Shown: one piece after another, positions 9,714 to 19,165 of the stretch | How positions within the stretch are numbered: position 1 is the first letter of the stretch | Layout: each line of letters begins with the position of its first letter | Assembly: GCA_032716605.1 (NCBI GenBank) | Contig: CM064509.1 | Location: forward strand, 45,527,120 to 45,591,119 | Direction of reading: 5' to 3' | DNA from: Paralithodes platypus | Lineage: Eukaryota > Arthropoda > Malacostraca > Decapoda > Lithodidae | DNA length: 64,000 bases | The notes under the pieces: generated by a model | Database searches by the model: none | Seen by the model: the letters and a program-made list of their open reading frames with translations, nothing else | What the model was told of the DNA's origin: nothing | Translations under genes and position numbers: made by a program

Positions 9714-10830
9714 TGTATATATATATGTTTATAATAGTACATATCCATACTAATAATTGACAATTTCAGTGTGGTATCGCCCCTCGTCCTCCCAGCGGTG
9801 GCAGCGTGGAGGAGGAACAGGAGGAGGAAGAGGATGATGAGGTGACAGTGGTCGACAACACTGCCAAACTTCCCACGAGGCCAGGTGCCGTCGGCAAACG
9901 GAAATGTCGCACGAGCCCTCAAGTCGACGATGTTGACACACTACTACGAAAGGTAACGAATCATGCATATTATTTATTATTAATATTATTATTATATAGT
10001 CATGCCCAATCCAAATGTTTGTAGTGTGTGGCTAATAATCTTTTTAATGTCCTTTGTTGTCATTATGTGGTATTAATATCATATTTATTATGTAATGTTG
10101 TTAGTTATTTTGTACATATTTAAGATTGTAGAAAACCATTCAATATTATTACATAACTGTCTTCGTGGTGCAGCATCGTGGGTATATAAATCATACAATA
10201 CATTACCGAGTGCCTGTCAGACCACATCAATAATAAACAACATGTCATGTAACATACTAATTATTGGTAACCACTTTTCAGCTTCAGGACAGGTCCAGTG
10301 GCAATGAGGAAATGCAGGCCATGATCAAGACCCGGCTGCGTCATCAGACAAAGCGTGAGGTCGAGGTCCAATCATTGTTTGATTACCTGACCAATCTTGG
10401 ATCTGATGTGCACCCCTCCCTCCTTGAAGAGATGGATGGCGCCCTCATCAAGGTGATACGGCACTTCAAAGGTGAGACCCGCAAGATCCAGCGCCAGGAG
10501 GAGCAGGCTTTGTTGTGCCGTCCTCCCCCACCACCACAGCAAATGGCACACCGCCCGGCCAGGGAGTGCACCCCCCAGAAAGGCCACTCCAGCCATCATG
10601 ACCAGGGGTATCAGGGTAGGACAAACTACGGCCACCATCAAGAGTCAATGTGGAGCACACCTGGCCCCAGCTTGGGCTGCAACCCACCCATCCCAGGCAC
10701 ACCCGGTCATGCTCCACCAGCTGGCCACCTCCTGAACCTCCCCAGCCCCTCAACACCGCTACCCTTCTTAGGCAACTCACCTGGCACCAGCCAATTCCTG
10801 GAGAGCATCCTCAACCAAACTAACATGTAA
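8094..10830 (+). CDS. Harbinger MADF/Myb-like DNA-binding partner protein, four exons
   Basis: Exons are 8094-8511, 8981-9153, 9770-9952 and 10282-10830 (stop included). All introns are GT-AG (GTGAGT, GTAAAT and GTAACG donors; CACAG and two TTTCAG-type acceptors) and phases keep the frame, giving about 440 residues. The ATG sits in CACCATGC. An acidic, Ser-rich N-terminus is followed by a MADF-like domain across exons 1-2 (LADWYERHPVLYAKGRKDF, then MRTRYGRI and WIIATFGFLKDHIV). An acidic stretch in exon 3 precedes KRKCR, and exon 4 has a Pro/His-rich tail. In Harbingers this partner binds the ends and brings in the transposase. The frame looks intact, so it could still be expressed. Confidence 0.85.
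9632..9725. repeat. (TA)n microsatellite in intron 2
   Basis: A long TA run inside the second intron of the MADF gene. Confidence 0.95.
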
Positions 10831-10880
10831 ATAGTGAATAATAAAATCAGTATTTTAGAACTGTGTATATATCTTACCTT

Positions 10881-12654
10881 CTATACCATGTCGTTTTGCC
10901 ATGATACCATACCAGCTGGGGAAGTATAGTACCCCCTGAGGAAGTCCCTCTGTTCCTTGGCGAGCCTTGTGATTTGGTTTCCAGCGAGAGACTGGATATC
11001 TGCCATCTGCTGACCCACCCTCCACGAACCATCTGTGACCAGGTGTGTCACTGGGTCCTCAGTATCAATGAGGGTGGAGGGAATTCCAGGTGTACGTTGG
11101 CGAAGAAGGTTGTGCAGGCAACAGCAGGCCAACACAACACTCTCCACCCTCTTGGGTTGTATGGCCATGGTGGTCAATAGACACCTGAATCTGTCAATAT
11201 ATAAATAAACAACATAATTAAATAATAAAATAATATATATATTATCAATAACCATCAAAATATAAGAATAGGTATATTAATTACAGAAAAAAGAACAAAT
11301 AACCCCATTAAATACATAATTAAATTAATAATAATAATACAAAAAAAAATTAAATAAGGAGATACAAAATATATAAAGAATTACACAAATTAATAATAAA
11401 TAAATTATTACTATATATCAACATACAATATGAGTTATATTAATAAAACCAACAAATACCCAATACAAAATTAAAATACATAAATAAAATAAATAATGAA
11501 ATCAATGAATAAAAAATTACATACATAAATAACAAATTAATCAAACGATATATTAATACACAAGTATTATTTGTTTAACAAATAAATCTTAACTCATTTC
11601 AATAAATAAATAAATAAATATATACATAAATAGGAACCACTCTTACCTGCTTGCTAGGATCCCAAAGGCGTTCTCCACAATCCGACGAGCCCTTGATAGA
11701 CGGTAGTTGAAGAGGCGGTTGTCTCGGGAGAGGTTCCTTTGTGGATAGGGCTTCATCAGCCAGCTCCGAAGGGGGAATGCATCGTCCCCGACGATGAAGT
11801 AGGGTAGTGGCACGCCAGTGCCGGGTAGAGGTTCAGGGTCTGGTAGGCCAAGAGTTTTCTGTTCAAGGGCAGCACGAAGCGGTGTCCTGCCAAATATCCC
11901 TGCATCTGAGCCACCCCCTGATGCCCCAACATCGACGTACAAGAAGCGGTAGTCAGCGTCGACGAGTGCCAGCAACACAACGGAGTGGAACCCCTTATAG
12001 TTGTACCACAAGGAACCACCTTTGGCGGGACACCGCATTGCAATGTGCTTGCCATCAAGTGCACCAATGGTGTGGTGGAAGTTCCATCGTTGGGAGAACG
12101 TGTTTGCCACTGCCTTCCATTCCTCCGGTGTGTTGGGGTAGGGCATCATCTCGTCCATATACTCAGCTATGAGTGCCTCACATGTCTCATACACAACGTT
12201 TGATATTGTGTTGTGTGCCACTCTGAAGCTGTACATGAGGCTCATATAGCTGTCACCGGTTGCCAGGAACCGCAGTGTTATGGCTAGTCGTAGGCCAGGG
12301 TCGAGTGCCTTCCGGTAAAAAGTATCGTTCTTTTCAATGCGGTTGCGCCACACGTCATAGTACCTCCCGGAAGACTGCAACATCCATCCGCAGGTAGTTT
12401 CTGTAGGCTGGCCCATCCTCCTGGGCGAGTTCCTTCAGTAGCTGCTCATAAATACCAAAGGTTTTCCTACGGAGAAGCCAGTTCCGGACCCACATGCGAG
12501 GGGTTCTATTCTCCCTCCTTCTTTTCCTGAACAGCAGCTTGCAGATGGCTATATTTGTCAGTAGGTAGTCATTTTCCAGATTTAACTGAACCTGGAGTAA
12601 GCGTAGATGTCGTATCGGGTTCCTGGGGACTGTGATGAACATGGCTGCGTGCAA
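10881..12654 (-). pseudogene. PIF/Harbinger DDE transposase, two exons, frameshifted
   Basis: Exon 1 runs 12654-11647 and exon 2 11190-10881, with a GT-AG intron (donor GTAAGA, acceptor ATTGACAG). The N-terminal part has RMWVRNWLLRRKTFGIYEQL and DGPAYRNYLRMDVAVF. The catalytic part has IGALDGKHIAM (first Asp), YFIVGDDAFPL (second Asp) and RIVENAFGIL (Glu), the DDE triad of the DDE_4 family, then exon 2 with TMAIQPKRVESVVLACCCLH. The enzyme cuts the TIRs. At 12355-12357 an in-frame TGA, followed by a one-base shift near 12342, separates the two halves (start 12654, second frame open from 12416). This is the only visible lesion. Confidence 0.88.
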
Positions 12655-12702
12655 CCGTTACGGTGGCTGAAGGTATACTGATGAGGCCCACCCTTTGGTG
12701 TA

Positions 12703-12713
12703 CCTTTTATATA
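12703..12713 (-). promoter_or_regulatory. TATA box of the transposase gene
   Basis: The minus strand reads TATATAAAAGG, about 50 bases upstream of the ATG at 12654. Each convergent gene thus has its own terminal promoter. Confidence 0.65.
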
Positions 12714-13039
12714 CCACACCTTGAGTTCGGTCGCCGTCGTTCGGGGTCATGCGGGCCGGGGTCACCGTCCATACTGAAGGGGTCGCCGCTCATCGGCACA
12801 GTAATGAATATTGACGCCGCCCTAACTCCTGTCGACGCCGTTCGTCGGGTCGTTGTCGACGCACTACGCCGCAGATCGGCACTCCAGCGGCGACCTAAAA
12901 CTCACATTCAGTCCGGCATGGGCGCCGCTCTACCCCGTCAGGTCGCCGTCAGGCGCCGTCAGGCGGCGTGGCCATCCATACTGCGTCCCGTCCAAAACTC
13001 ATCCCCCCAAATCCTTAAGCTCTCCGCCGAAGGTCGGCA

Positions 13040-13103
13040 CTCCTGACCACGACTCAAGGTCGTGGTCAGTCGTGGCTCAAATCGGCATGGTGTGACGCCT
13101 GCT
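13040..13103. repeat. right TIR with internal hairpin
   Basis: CTGACCACGAC, loop TCAAG, GTCGTGGTCAG forms an 11-bp perfect stem. It is followed by the terminal GGTGTGACGCCTGCT, the inverted counterpart of the left end, and TTA at 13104-13106. Confidence 0.85.
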
Positions 13104-13239
13104 TTAGGAGTTAGATAATTAAATACTGCTCTTAAATATACTCAGTGTTATATGTATCATCTATGTGTTTTCTATGCATGTGTATATGATTCGGACTTCT
13201 CCAGTTAATTAGAACCTACCACATCAATCTCAAAACCTG

Positions 13240-14130
13240 GTAAAAACCCTGGTATAACAATAAGCATCACCGAAACTCATCTTGATTTAAATAATAAAGA
13301 TCAAATACCCGAATACAATATTAGTGGCTACAAATTCATTCAAAAAGACCATACCAATGGAAAGAAAAGAGGAGGTGTAGCCATGTATTGTATATATCAT
13401 CTAAGTTGATGCCAGAAGAAATCACCCTCCCCCCTAGTAATCTAGTAATAGTGTGTGCCCGAATTAATATAAATAAAACGAAGATTCATATTACAACAGC
13501 TTACAGATCCACTCGCTACAAAGAGAGTGACAATGTAATATTTTACGATATGCTAAATAAAACTCTTTCGGTTAAATATATTCTTCTAGGCGATTATAAT
13601 ATGTCCCTAATATAAAATGGAATCTTGTCACAGGAAATAACGCTAATTCAATCAAAATTATAGATTTCATAGAAGATAATTTCCTATATAAGTGTGTAAA
13701 GGAAGTAATGCGTGAACATCATATTCTTGACCTTGTCATAAGTACCCATGACAATTTAGTTACTAATTTAGAAGTAGGTGAACATCTGTCAAATTCCGAC
13801 CATAGAATCATTAGGTTCGATGTTAATTGCAGCTATACCATTGAGAAAAAAGAAATCCTGGTACCAGATTTAAAAAATGCTGATTTTGACAAACTTAGGC
13901 AAGCACTGCATAACACACACTCACGGCTAGATATGTATAACGAAATAAATGAGATGTGGGAAAAGTTTAAGAACATGTTTATGATGGCACAAAACAAATA
14001 TGTACCAACAAAAGTTAAACAAACGAGTGAAATTAAAAAAACACCATGGTTCAACAGTGAAATCCGTAATGCAATAATACATAGACAGAAAATGATCAAG
14101 CTTAAAACTAATGACTGTTCTAATGACTAA
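13240..14130 (+). pseudogene. CR1 endonuclease and linker, broken
   Basis: Successive frames give ISITETHLDLNNKDQIPEYN and GKKRGGVAMYC, then IHITTAYRSTRYKES, YILLGDYNMSL (GDFN block as GDYN) and, from 13708, ILDLVISTHDN and HLSNSDHRIIRFD. These are the APE endonuclease blocks in order. The linker NKYVPTKVKQTSEIKKTPWF follows. At least two frame changes (near 13400 and 13620-13700) inactivate it. Confidence 0.82.
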
Positions 14131-14312
14131 GTAATGAATTATACAACCTTGCTAGAAGAAATTTTAAGAAACTTATTAGATTTGCTAAACGTGAGTATGG
14201 AGTTTTTATAGCCAGAAATAGCACTGACAACCCAAAGCATTTTTATTGCTACGTAAATAACAACAGAGAACTAAAAAGCGGAATAGGCCCATTAACTAGA
14301 GATGATCAAATA

Positions 14313-15470
14313 GTGACAGCCGTCATAGATATTGCAAATACACTTAACAAATATTTTTGTTCTGTTTTTACAAACAAAGTAAAGAATAATACAAAACACA
14401 GGGCAGTAACAACGCACGAAATAGGAAACTTTACTCTCAGCGCAAGTGAAGTATTATGTCAATTAAATAAATTAAATATCAACATGACTCCGGGGCCTGA
14501 TAATTTCCATAATAGGATAGTGAAACAAGTAAAAGAAGAAATATGCGTATCCCTGACCATTATCTTTAACTCATCACTACAGCAGGGTTGCTTCCTTAAT
14601 GATTGGAAAACAGCCAACATTACACCCATTCACATACAGGGTGATCGAGCCAAAGCTAGTAATTACAGACCTATAAGCTTAACTTCAGTAATAGGAAACA
14701 ATCTTGAAACCATTTTAAGAGATAAAATAGTTGAGTATCTTCAATCTAATGAATTAATAAGAAACAGCCAGCACGGATTTAGGACCAGAAAATCGTGCCT
14801 AACAAACCTCTTCGAATTTTATAATAAATTGTTTATTCTTAATGACTCAACTAAGACGCTTGACATAGTCTACCTAGATTTTCAAAAGGCGTTTGACAAG
14901 GTACCTCACAATAAATTATTAGACAAATTAGAAATGCTCGGAATAAAGGGTAATATACCTGTATATCAATGGATTAAAAGCTGGCTTGTAAATAGAAAGC
15001 AAACAGTTGTTACTAATGGTATAGAATCAGATTGGGTGAATGTTACCAGCGGTGTGCCTCAAGGATCGGTCCTAGGTCCAGTTTTATTTATCATATATAT
15101 AAATAATATTGATGTAGGTCTGAATAACTTTATCTCCAAATTTGCTGACGATAAAAAGATAGGGAACATAGTCTTGACTGAGGAAGACAGAAATAGCCTA
15201 CAACCCGATTTAAGCAAAATAGTGGATTGGTCAGAAAAATGGCAAATGCCCTTTAATGTTGACAAATGTCAAATTTTGAACGTTGGTTCAAAAAACAAAA
15301 TGTATGATTATCAAATGAAAGGCCAACCAATAATAGCAAACTCTAAGGTTAAACATCTCGGGGTTTTAATATCAGAAAACCTAAAATCCTCAGAGCAATG
15401 TGCGGCTGCGGCAAATAAAGCTAACAAAGCTTTGGGATTTATCAAAAGAAATTTTACCTATAAAAACTAA
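14313..15470 (+). pseudogene. CR1 reverse transcriptase, long uninterrupted frame
   Basis: A 385-residue frame carries the whole RT: NMTPGPDNFHNRIVKQ, FLNDWKTANITPIH, NYRPISLTSVIGNNLE, NSQHGFRTRKSCLTNLFEF, IVYLDFQKAFDKVPHNKLL (motif A), TSGVPQGSVLGPVLFIIYIN (motif B), SKFADDKKIGNIV (motif C) and KHLGVLISENLKSSEQC (thumb). The catalytic aspartates are intact. It is called a pseudogene because the endonuclease is broken upstream and the C-terminal domain is out of frame downstream. Methionine 14313 is only the first Met of the open frame, not a natural start. Confidence 0.88.
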
Positions 15471-15945
15471 AACATTATTTTGCCGTTATTCAAAAGCATT
15501 GTTAGACCCCATCTTTAATATGGCGTTCAGTTCTGGTCCCAGTAATTCAAGAACAACATTAAAAAACTCGAACCTGTGCAGCGTATAGCACTAAACTAAA
15601 TCCCTCTCTGAAAAACAAGCCATATTATGAAAGATTAAAGAGATTAAATTTTTTCTCGCTAAAGAAAAGGAGGTTGCGAGGCCAACTTATGGAGTGTTTT
15701 AAGATACTAAAAGGATTTGACAGAGTAGATATCAGTGCACTGTTCTCGATAAATAATAATGCTGCAACCCGAGGTAATGGGATGAAATTAATTAGAAAAA
15801 GGCATCCTTAGATGTGACACAATTGCTTCACATACAATGTGGTTACAGAGTGGAATAGTTTACCAAGGGAGGTGGTCGACAGTAATTCTATTGATACGTT
15901 TAAAAAAAGACTGGACGATCATCTAATGAAGATTGGATAAATATG
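15471..15945 (+). pseudogene. CR1 ORF2 C-terminal domain, frameshifted
   Basis: After the RT stop other frames give IPSLKNKPYYERLKRLNFFS, KKRRLRGQLMECFKILKGFD, VTEWNSLPREVVDSNSIDTF and KKRLDDHLMKIG. This is the same block as 1522-1890, with two or three frame changes and a stop. Confidence 0.8.
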
Positions 15946-16160
15946 AATTAATCAGTAGGCATGTGTAATTTCCCTTTCAAACTAATTTCTTCCTATATTA
16001 TATAAAACATAAAGTCCTTGTGGTCATTTCCTGACCCATAAGGTTATACTTCATCCTATTTTCCGGTACAGCTCTTTGGCCGGAGGGTGGGGAGAGAGCC
16101 TTCTACTTTACTGTCCTATTCTTCCACTATAAACTGTCCCGGTCTAGTAGTATTAAGGCC

Positions 16161-16812
16161 AGTACACCTTGTTGGGACCGCAAAGTCTGTGTGGTCTGAG
16201 TATCTGTGTAACTCTCTATCTCTCGCTCTCTCTCCTCGAAATGAACATCAAGGATTTTGAGATACTCCTGGTAACTTGCTAGTCTCATCCCTTGTTCACC
16301 CTCACATTGCGCCCTCACACTCACACACACACACACACACGCGCGCGCGCCCACATACACACACACGTCCGGTAACAACCTTCTCTGATACACTGCGTGG
16401 ACGACACTCTGACATTATAAACTCATCGAGGACACAGCCAAGCTGCATCGAGGCCGCAGAGTCTGTGTGGGCGTGATGACAAGGATTACTGAGGAGAGAG
16501 CTTGCGTGTGTACAAAACAGGATTCCTTCTAGAGTTAAGTAATGGTGAACATGAACGCAGAAAAATTACAAACAAGCATTTCATGCAATGAAAATCTCTC
16601 TTGCCTGTCCTTAACTTCTCAAGCCATTCCGGTGTGTCTTCCTTCCTCCCGCTTTGCTTAAACATAAGGTTGGCATTATCGAGATTACATAGGCTTACAA
16701 ATAAAAGTAAGCAACAATAGATCTACTGGTCACTGCTTGATTGACTGGACAAGAACATACAGAAACATACTGAAGGGCTTCAAATCCAGAAACCTGCGAG
16801 AACAAAAATTGC
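16161..16812. other. no gene; (CA)n/(CG)n microsatellite at 16318-16366
   Basis: Nothing coding is supported. A CA run passing into CGCGCGCG lies at 16318-16366. GGACCGCAAAGTCTGTGTGG near 16176 is echoed by GAGGCCGCAGAGTCTGTGTG near 16450. Confidence 0.6.
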
Positions 16813-16816
16813 TTAA

Positions 16817-17419
16817 CCTAAGACGTGCGCATGGGGGGTATGAGACACCACACTCCTGTGCGCACGTATTTGAGCTGTTCCCATCACTAACATCGTTATT
16901 TTACCATAAATAGCATTAATATTTATCCATATGCGCCTATTATAGGTTGATTATAAAGGTATTAACCTGTTACAGCAATAAAACAAGTGGAAACAGCGTT
17001 TGGATGGTCAAAATCGGCAATACAGGCCGGGAGTTACATAATGTATGGCTGAGGCAACCACCCTCCCCTACTCTCCTCCCCTTGTCTGGAGAGACACTGT
17101 TACGCAATAGTCTCTCTCTCGCTCTTTCCCACGCTTGGTAACAGTGATGACAACGCCCTGCTACCAACTCGCTAATGTTAGCACGAAAATAGACCACAGA
17201 ATAAGGGAATAACAGGGAAAATAGGTGATAACTGAAGGAGGTGAGGAAAGTGGGGAAGGAGGGGGAGGTGGAGGAGTGATATTTGGCTTGGCCCAGGGGT
17301 AAAAAAAAAAAATAAAAAAAAATTGGGGTGTTTTATAAGGATTTTTTTCCCCCAGACTCTTAAGAGTCTTCCCGCAGTCGCCCGGGGAAACTCTTAAGAG
17401 TCTTCCCTCACTTTCCGGG
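16817..17419 (+). mobile_element. TTAA family 2 MITE
   Basis: 603 bp between TTAA (16813-16816) and TTAA (17420-17423). It shares with 39332-39933, 45995-46609, 54899-55480 and inverted 55485-56101 the landmarks ATATGCGCCTATT, CAATAAAACAAGTGG, a CT-rich block, AAAATAGGTGATAA, a G-rich block, and a 3' region with palindromes centred on CTCTTAAGAG. It has no coding capacity. The right TTAA is shared with the next element. Confidence 0.85.
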
Positions 17420-17423
17420 TTAA

Positions 17424-18299
17424 GGGGAACATCCGTTTTTTACTCCCAGGGTGTCGGTGAACTTCCTCTGATTTAAATGAGATTTGGCATACGTTTAGAG
17501 GACTATGAGAGCTAATGTTTGGTACCATCAGGTTGAAAATTGGTTTTATAGTTTTTTATATATGTCAAAAATTAGGGTAAAAAATATACAAAATAACACA
17601 CTACAATAATTGGTTCAGTACTCAAGAATCTAGTGTATTGTCTTTCTTTTTGTGTTCAATCAACTCACAAAGGTGTTTCTACAATCTAGTCTACATTTTT
17701 TTGTATATCGCATCTAGTTATATTTTTAGCCTAATATATTTTTAGGTTAACATATTTAAAAAAAATGCAAATTGGAAGACGTGCTGTGCATGAATGGGGG
17801 TGGCTAAAAGAATTCTCACAGACTACTTTATAGAGTTATTTATGGGCTTTCCAATGGTATATGATACATTACTGCATTACCAGTTGTTTTCGATCACAAT
17901 TATTTCCGAGTTGGAATTTTTTGACATTTTCGTTTTGAAAAAAAGCCTCGCAAAGTTCAAAAACTGTTTTTCAGTAGAATAACTCTAGTCCTATTACAGG
18001 AAATGTATTTTTAATTATTTCTATTTACATTTTAGTCATTTATACATAATTATATTAGTCCTATTACATGAAATTAATTTGTAATGATTCCTATATAAAA
18101 CAAATCATTTATACATATATATTAGGCCCATATTCAGCCTGCGAAAGCTTTATATAAAGCTCGAAATAATGCACTTAGAAGCGATTTTCGGCATTCAACT
18201 TTTACAGGCAGGTTGAGGGAATATATAGCCAGCCTTCTATGTATGAAACGTAACAAATTTAAATTTACGATTTTTTGGGGAAAAAAGGCGGACGTTCCC
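17424..18299. mobile_element. TTAA family 3 element with ~14-bp TIRs
   Basis: 876 bp. The left end after TTAA is GGGGAACATCCG with TTTTTTACTCCC behind it. The right end read inward after TTAA (18300-18303) is GGGAACGTCCGCC with TTTTTTCCCC behind it. The interior is AT-rich with one short frame of no recognisable family, so it is non-autonomous. Confidence 0.8.
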
Positions 18300-18589
18300 T
18301 TAAGCTGAGCACAAACGCAGTCAGTCTGTGATGTTTTAACTCACTCTAACTCTGTAAGTAAATGGTTTAGCGAAACAAAGCGAAATCTGGTGGAACGTAC
18401 AGTAATGTACGTGTTTCAAGTTTGCCGGAGACGTCGAACACTCGTCCCAACCTGGTGTCCAGATATTATTACACCATGTTTTCATAAGTTAACGTCTGCT
18501 AAAAAAGAACACCGGTAATGATTTTATGACCATTATTTCTACAGAATGTTGTTCACAGATTTTGTTTTATTCTAAGAACCTAAATTATA

Positions 18590-19165
18590 TGATCTCTTAT
18601 ATAGTGCTAAATAAATGTAATATTTGTAATCGCTAATTAATGGCATACTGTTTAGATAAGATCTCATGTTATTTACTTTTCACTGTACTGTCTCTAATTT
18701 TCAATTTTATTTGTATAGCACAGATATCAAAACTAAACACTATATTGCAATTGATGACGAACCAATGATTTGTATAAAGTGAGAATAACGTGTTTGGACT
18801 AAACAAAAAATCCAATGAAGCCAACGTTTATGTGTGCTGTCTTAATCACTTCAGCACACTGTAGGGTGAGTTTGAAATCGTTGGCATAGATATTTCACGA
18901 TCAATTTCTTTGTTAACGCCCTTGAGTTGAATTTCATACAGCGAGTAGTTTGCCTTTACATAAATGATTTGCTACGTGCATGAACATTTTACATGTATTT
19001 GTATTATCACTCATTTGCCACCTCTGGGTAAAGTCAGATAATTAATTTTATCTAATTCCTTTTTAATTTAAAAAAAGTACTGGTATGTACGATGTAGCAT
19101 TTTTTGTATTTTCCATTATTGTGTCATCAGCAAATGTTGAGGTCTCCATAGCAGTCCATTATCTA
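18590..19165 (-). pseudogene. old CR1-like RT relic
   Basis: On the minus strand, TSTFADDTIMENTKN near 19110-19150 preserves the RT catalytic block. A weaker counterpart of the KANxxxGFI thumb segment (KANVGFIGFFV) lies near 18800-18850. Many stops are present. Between 18304 and 18590 a short echo (CACAAACGCAGTCAGTC) of the CR1 3' end occurs. Confidence 0.6.

Larger units (their letters stand above)
7357..13103. mobile_element. PIF/Harbinger DNA transposon, complete with TIRs and TTA target duplication
   Basis: The left end is TTA (7354-7356) then AGCACCCGTCACACC. The right end read inward is AGCAGGCGTCACACC, followed outward by TTA (13104-13106). Similarity between ends extends about 60 bases with substitutions, each containing a hairpin. 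A 3-bp TTA duplication is the Harbinger signature. Inside are two convergent genes: a MADF/Myb-like protein on plus and a DDE transposase on minus, tail to tail at 10830/10881. The GC-rich ends contrast with the AT-rich surroundings. The two-gene arrangement is standard for autonomous Harbingers. This copy has a frameshift in the transposase. Confidence 0.92.
13210..16160 (+). mobile_element. CR1-like non-LTR retrotransposon, plus strand
   Basis: The order is endonuclease (about 13240-13850, frames broken), linker, RT (14313-15470), C-terminal domain (15470-15945) and a 3' UTR containing TTTGGCCGGAGGGTGGGGA near 16075. It is related to the CR1-like copy at 1290-5864 (same FADD motif and C-terminal block) but clearly a different subfamily. 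The 5' end is truncated just downstream of the Harbinger, with no ORF1. The approximate end is the limit of recognisable UTR. Confidence 0.8.

Noticed and set aside
10372..10780. Minus-strand frames opposite MADF exon 4
   Set aside because: GC-rich antisense shadows; the spliced plus-strand gene explains the region.
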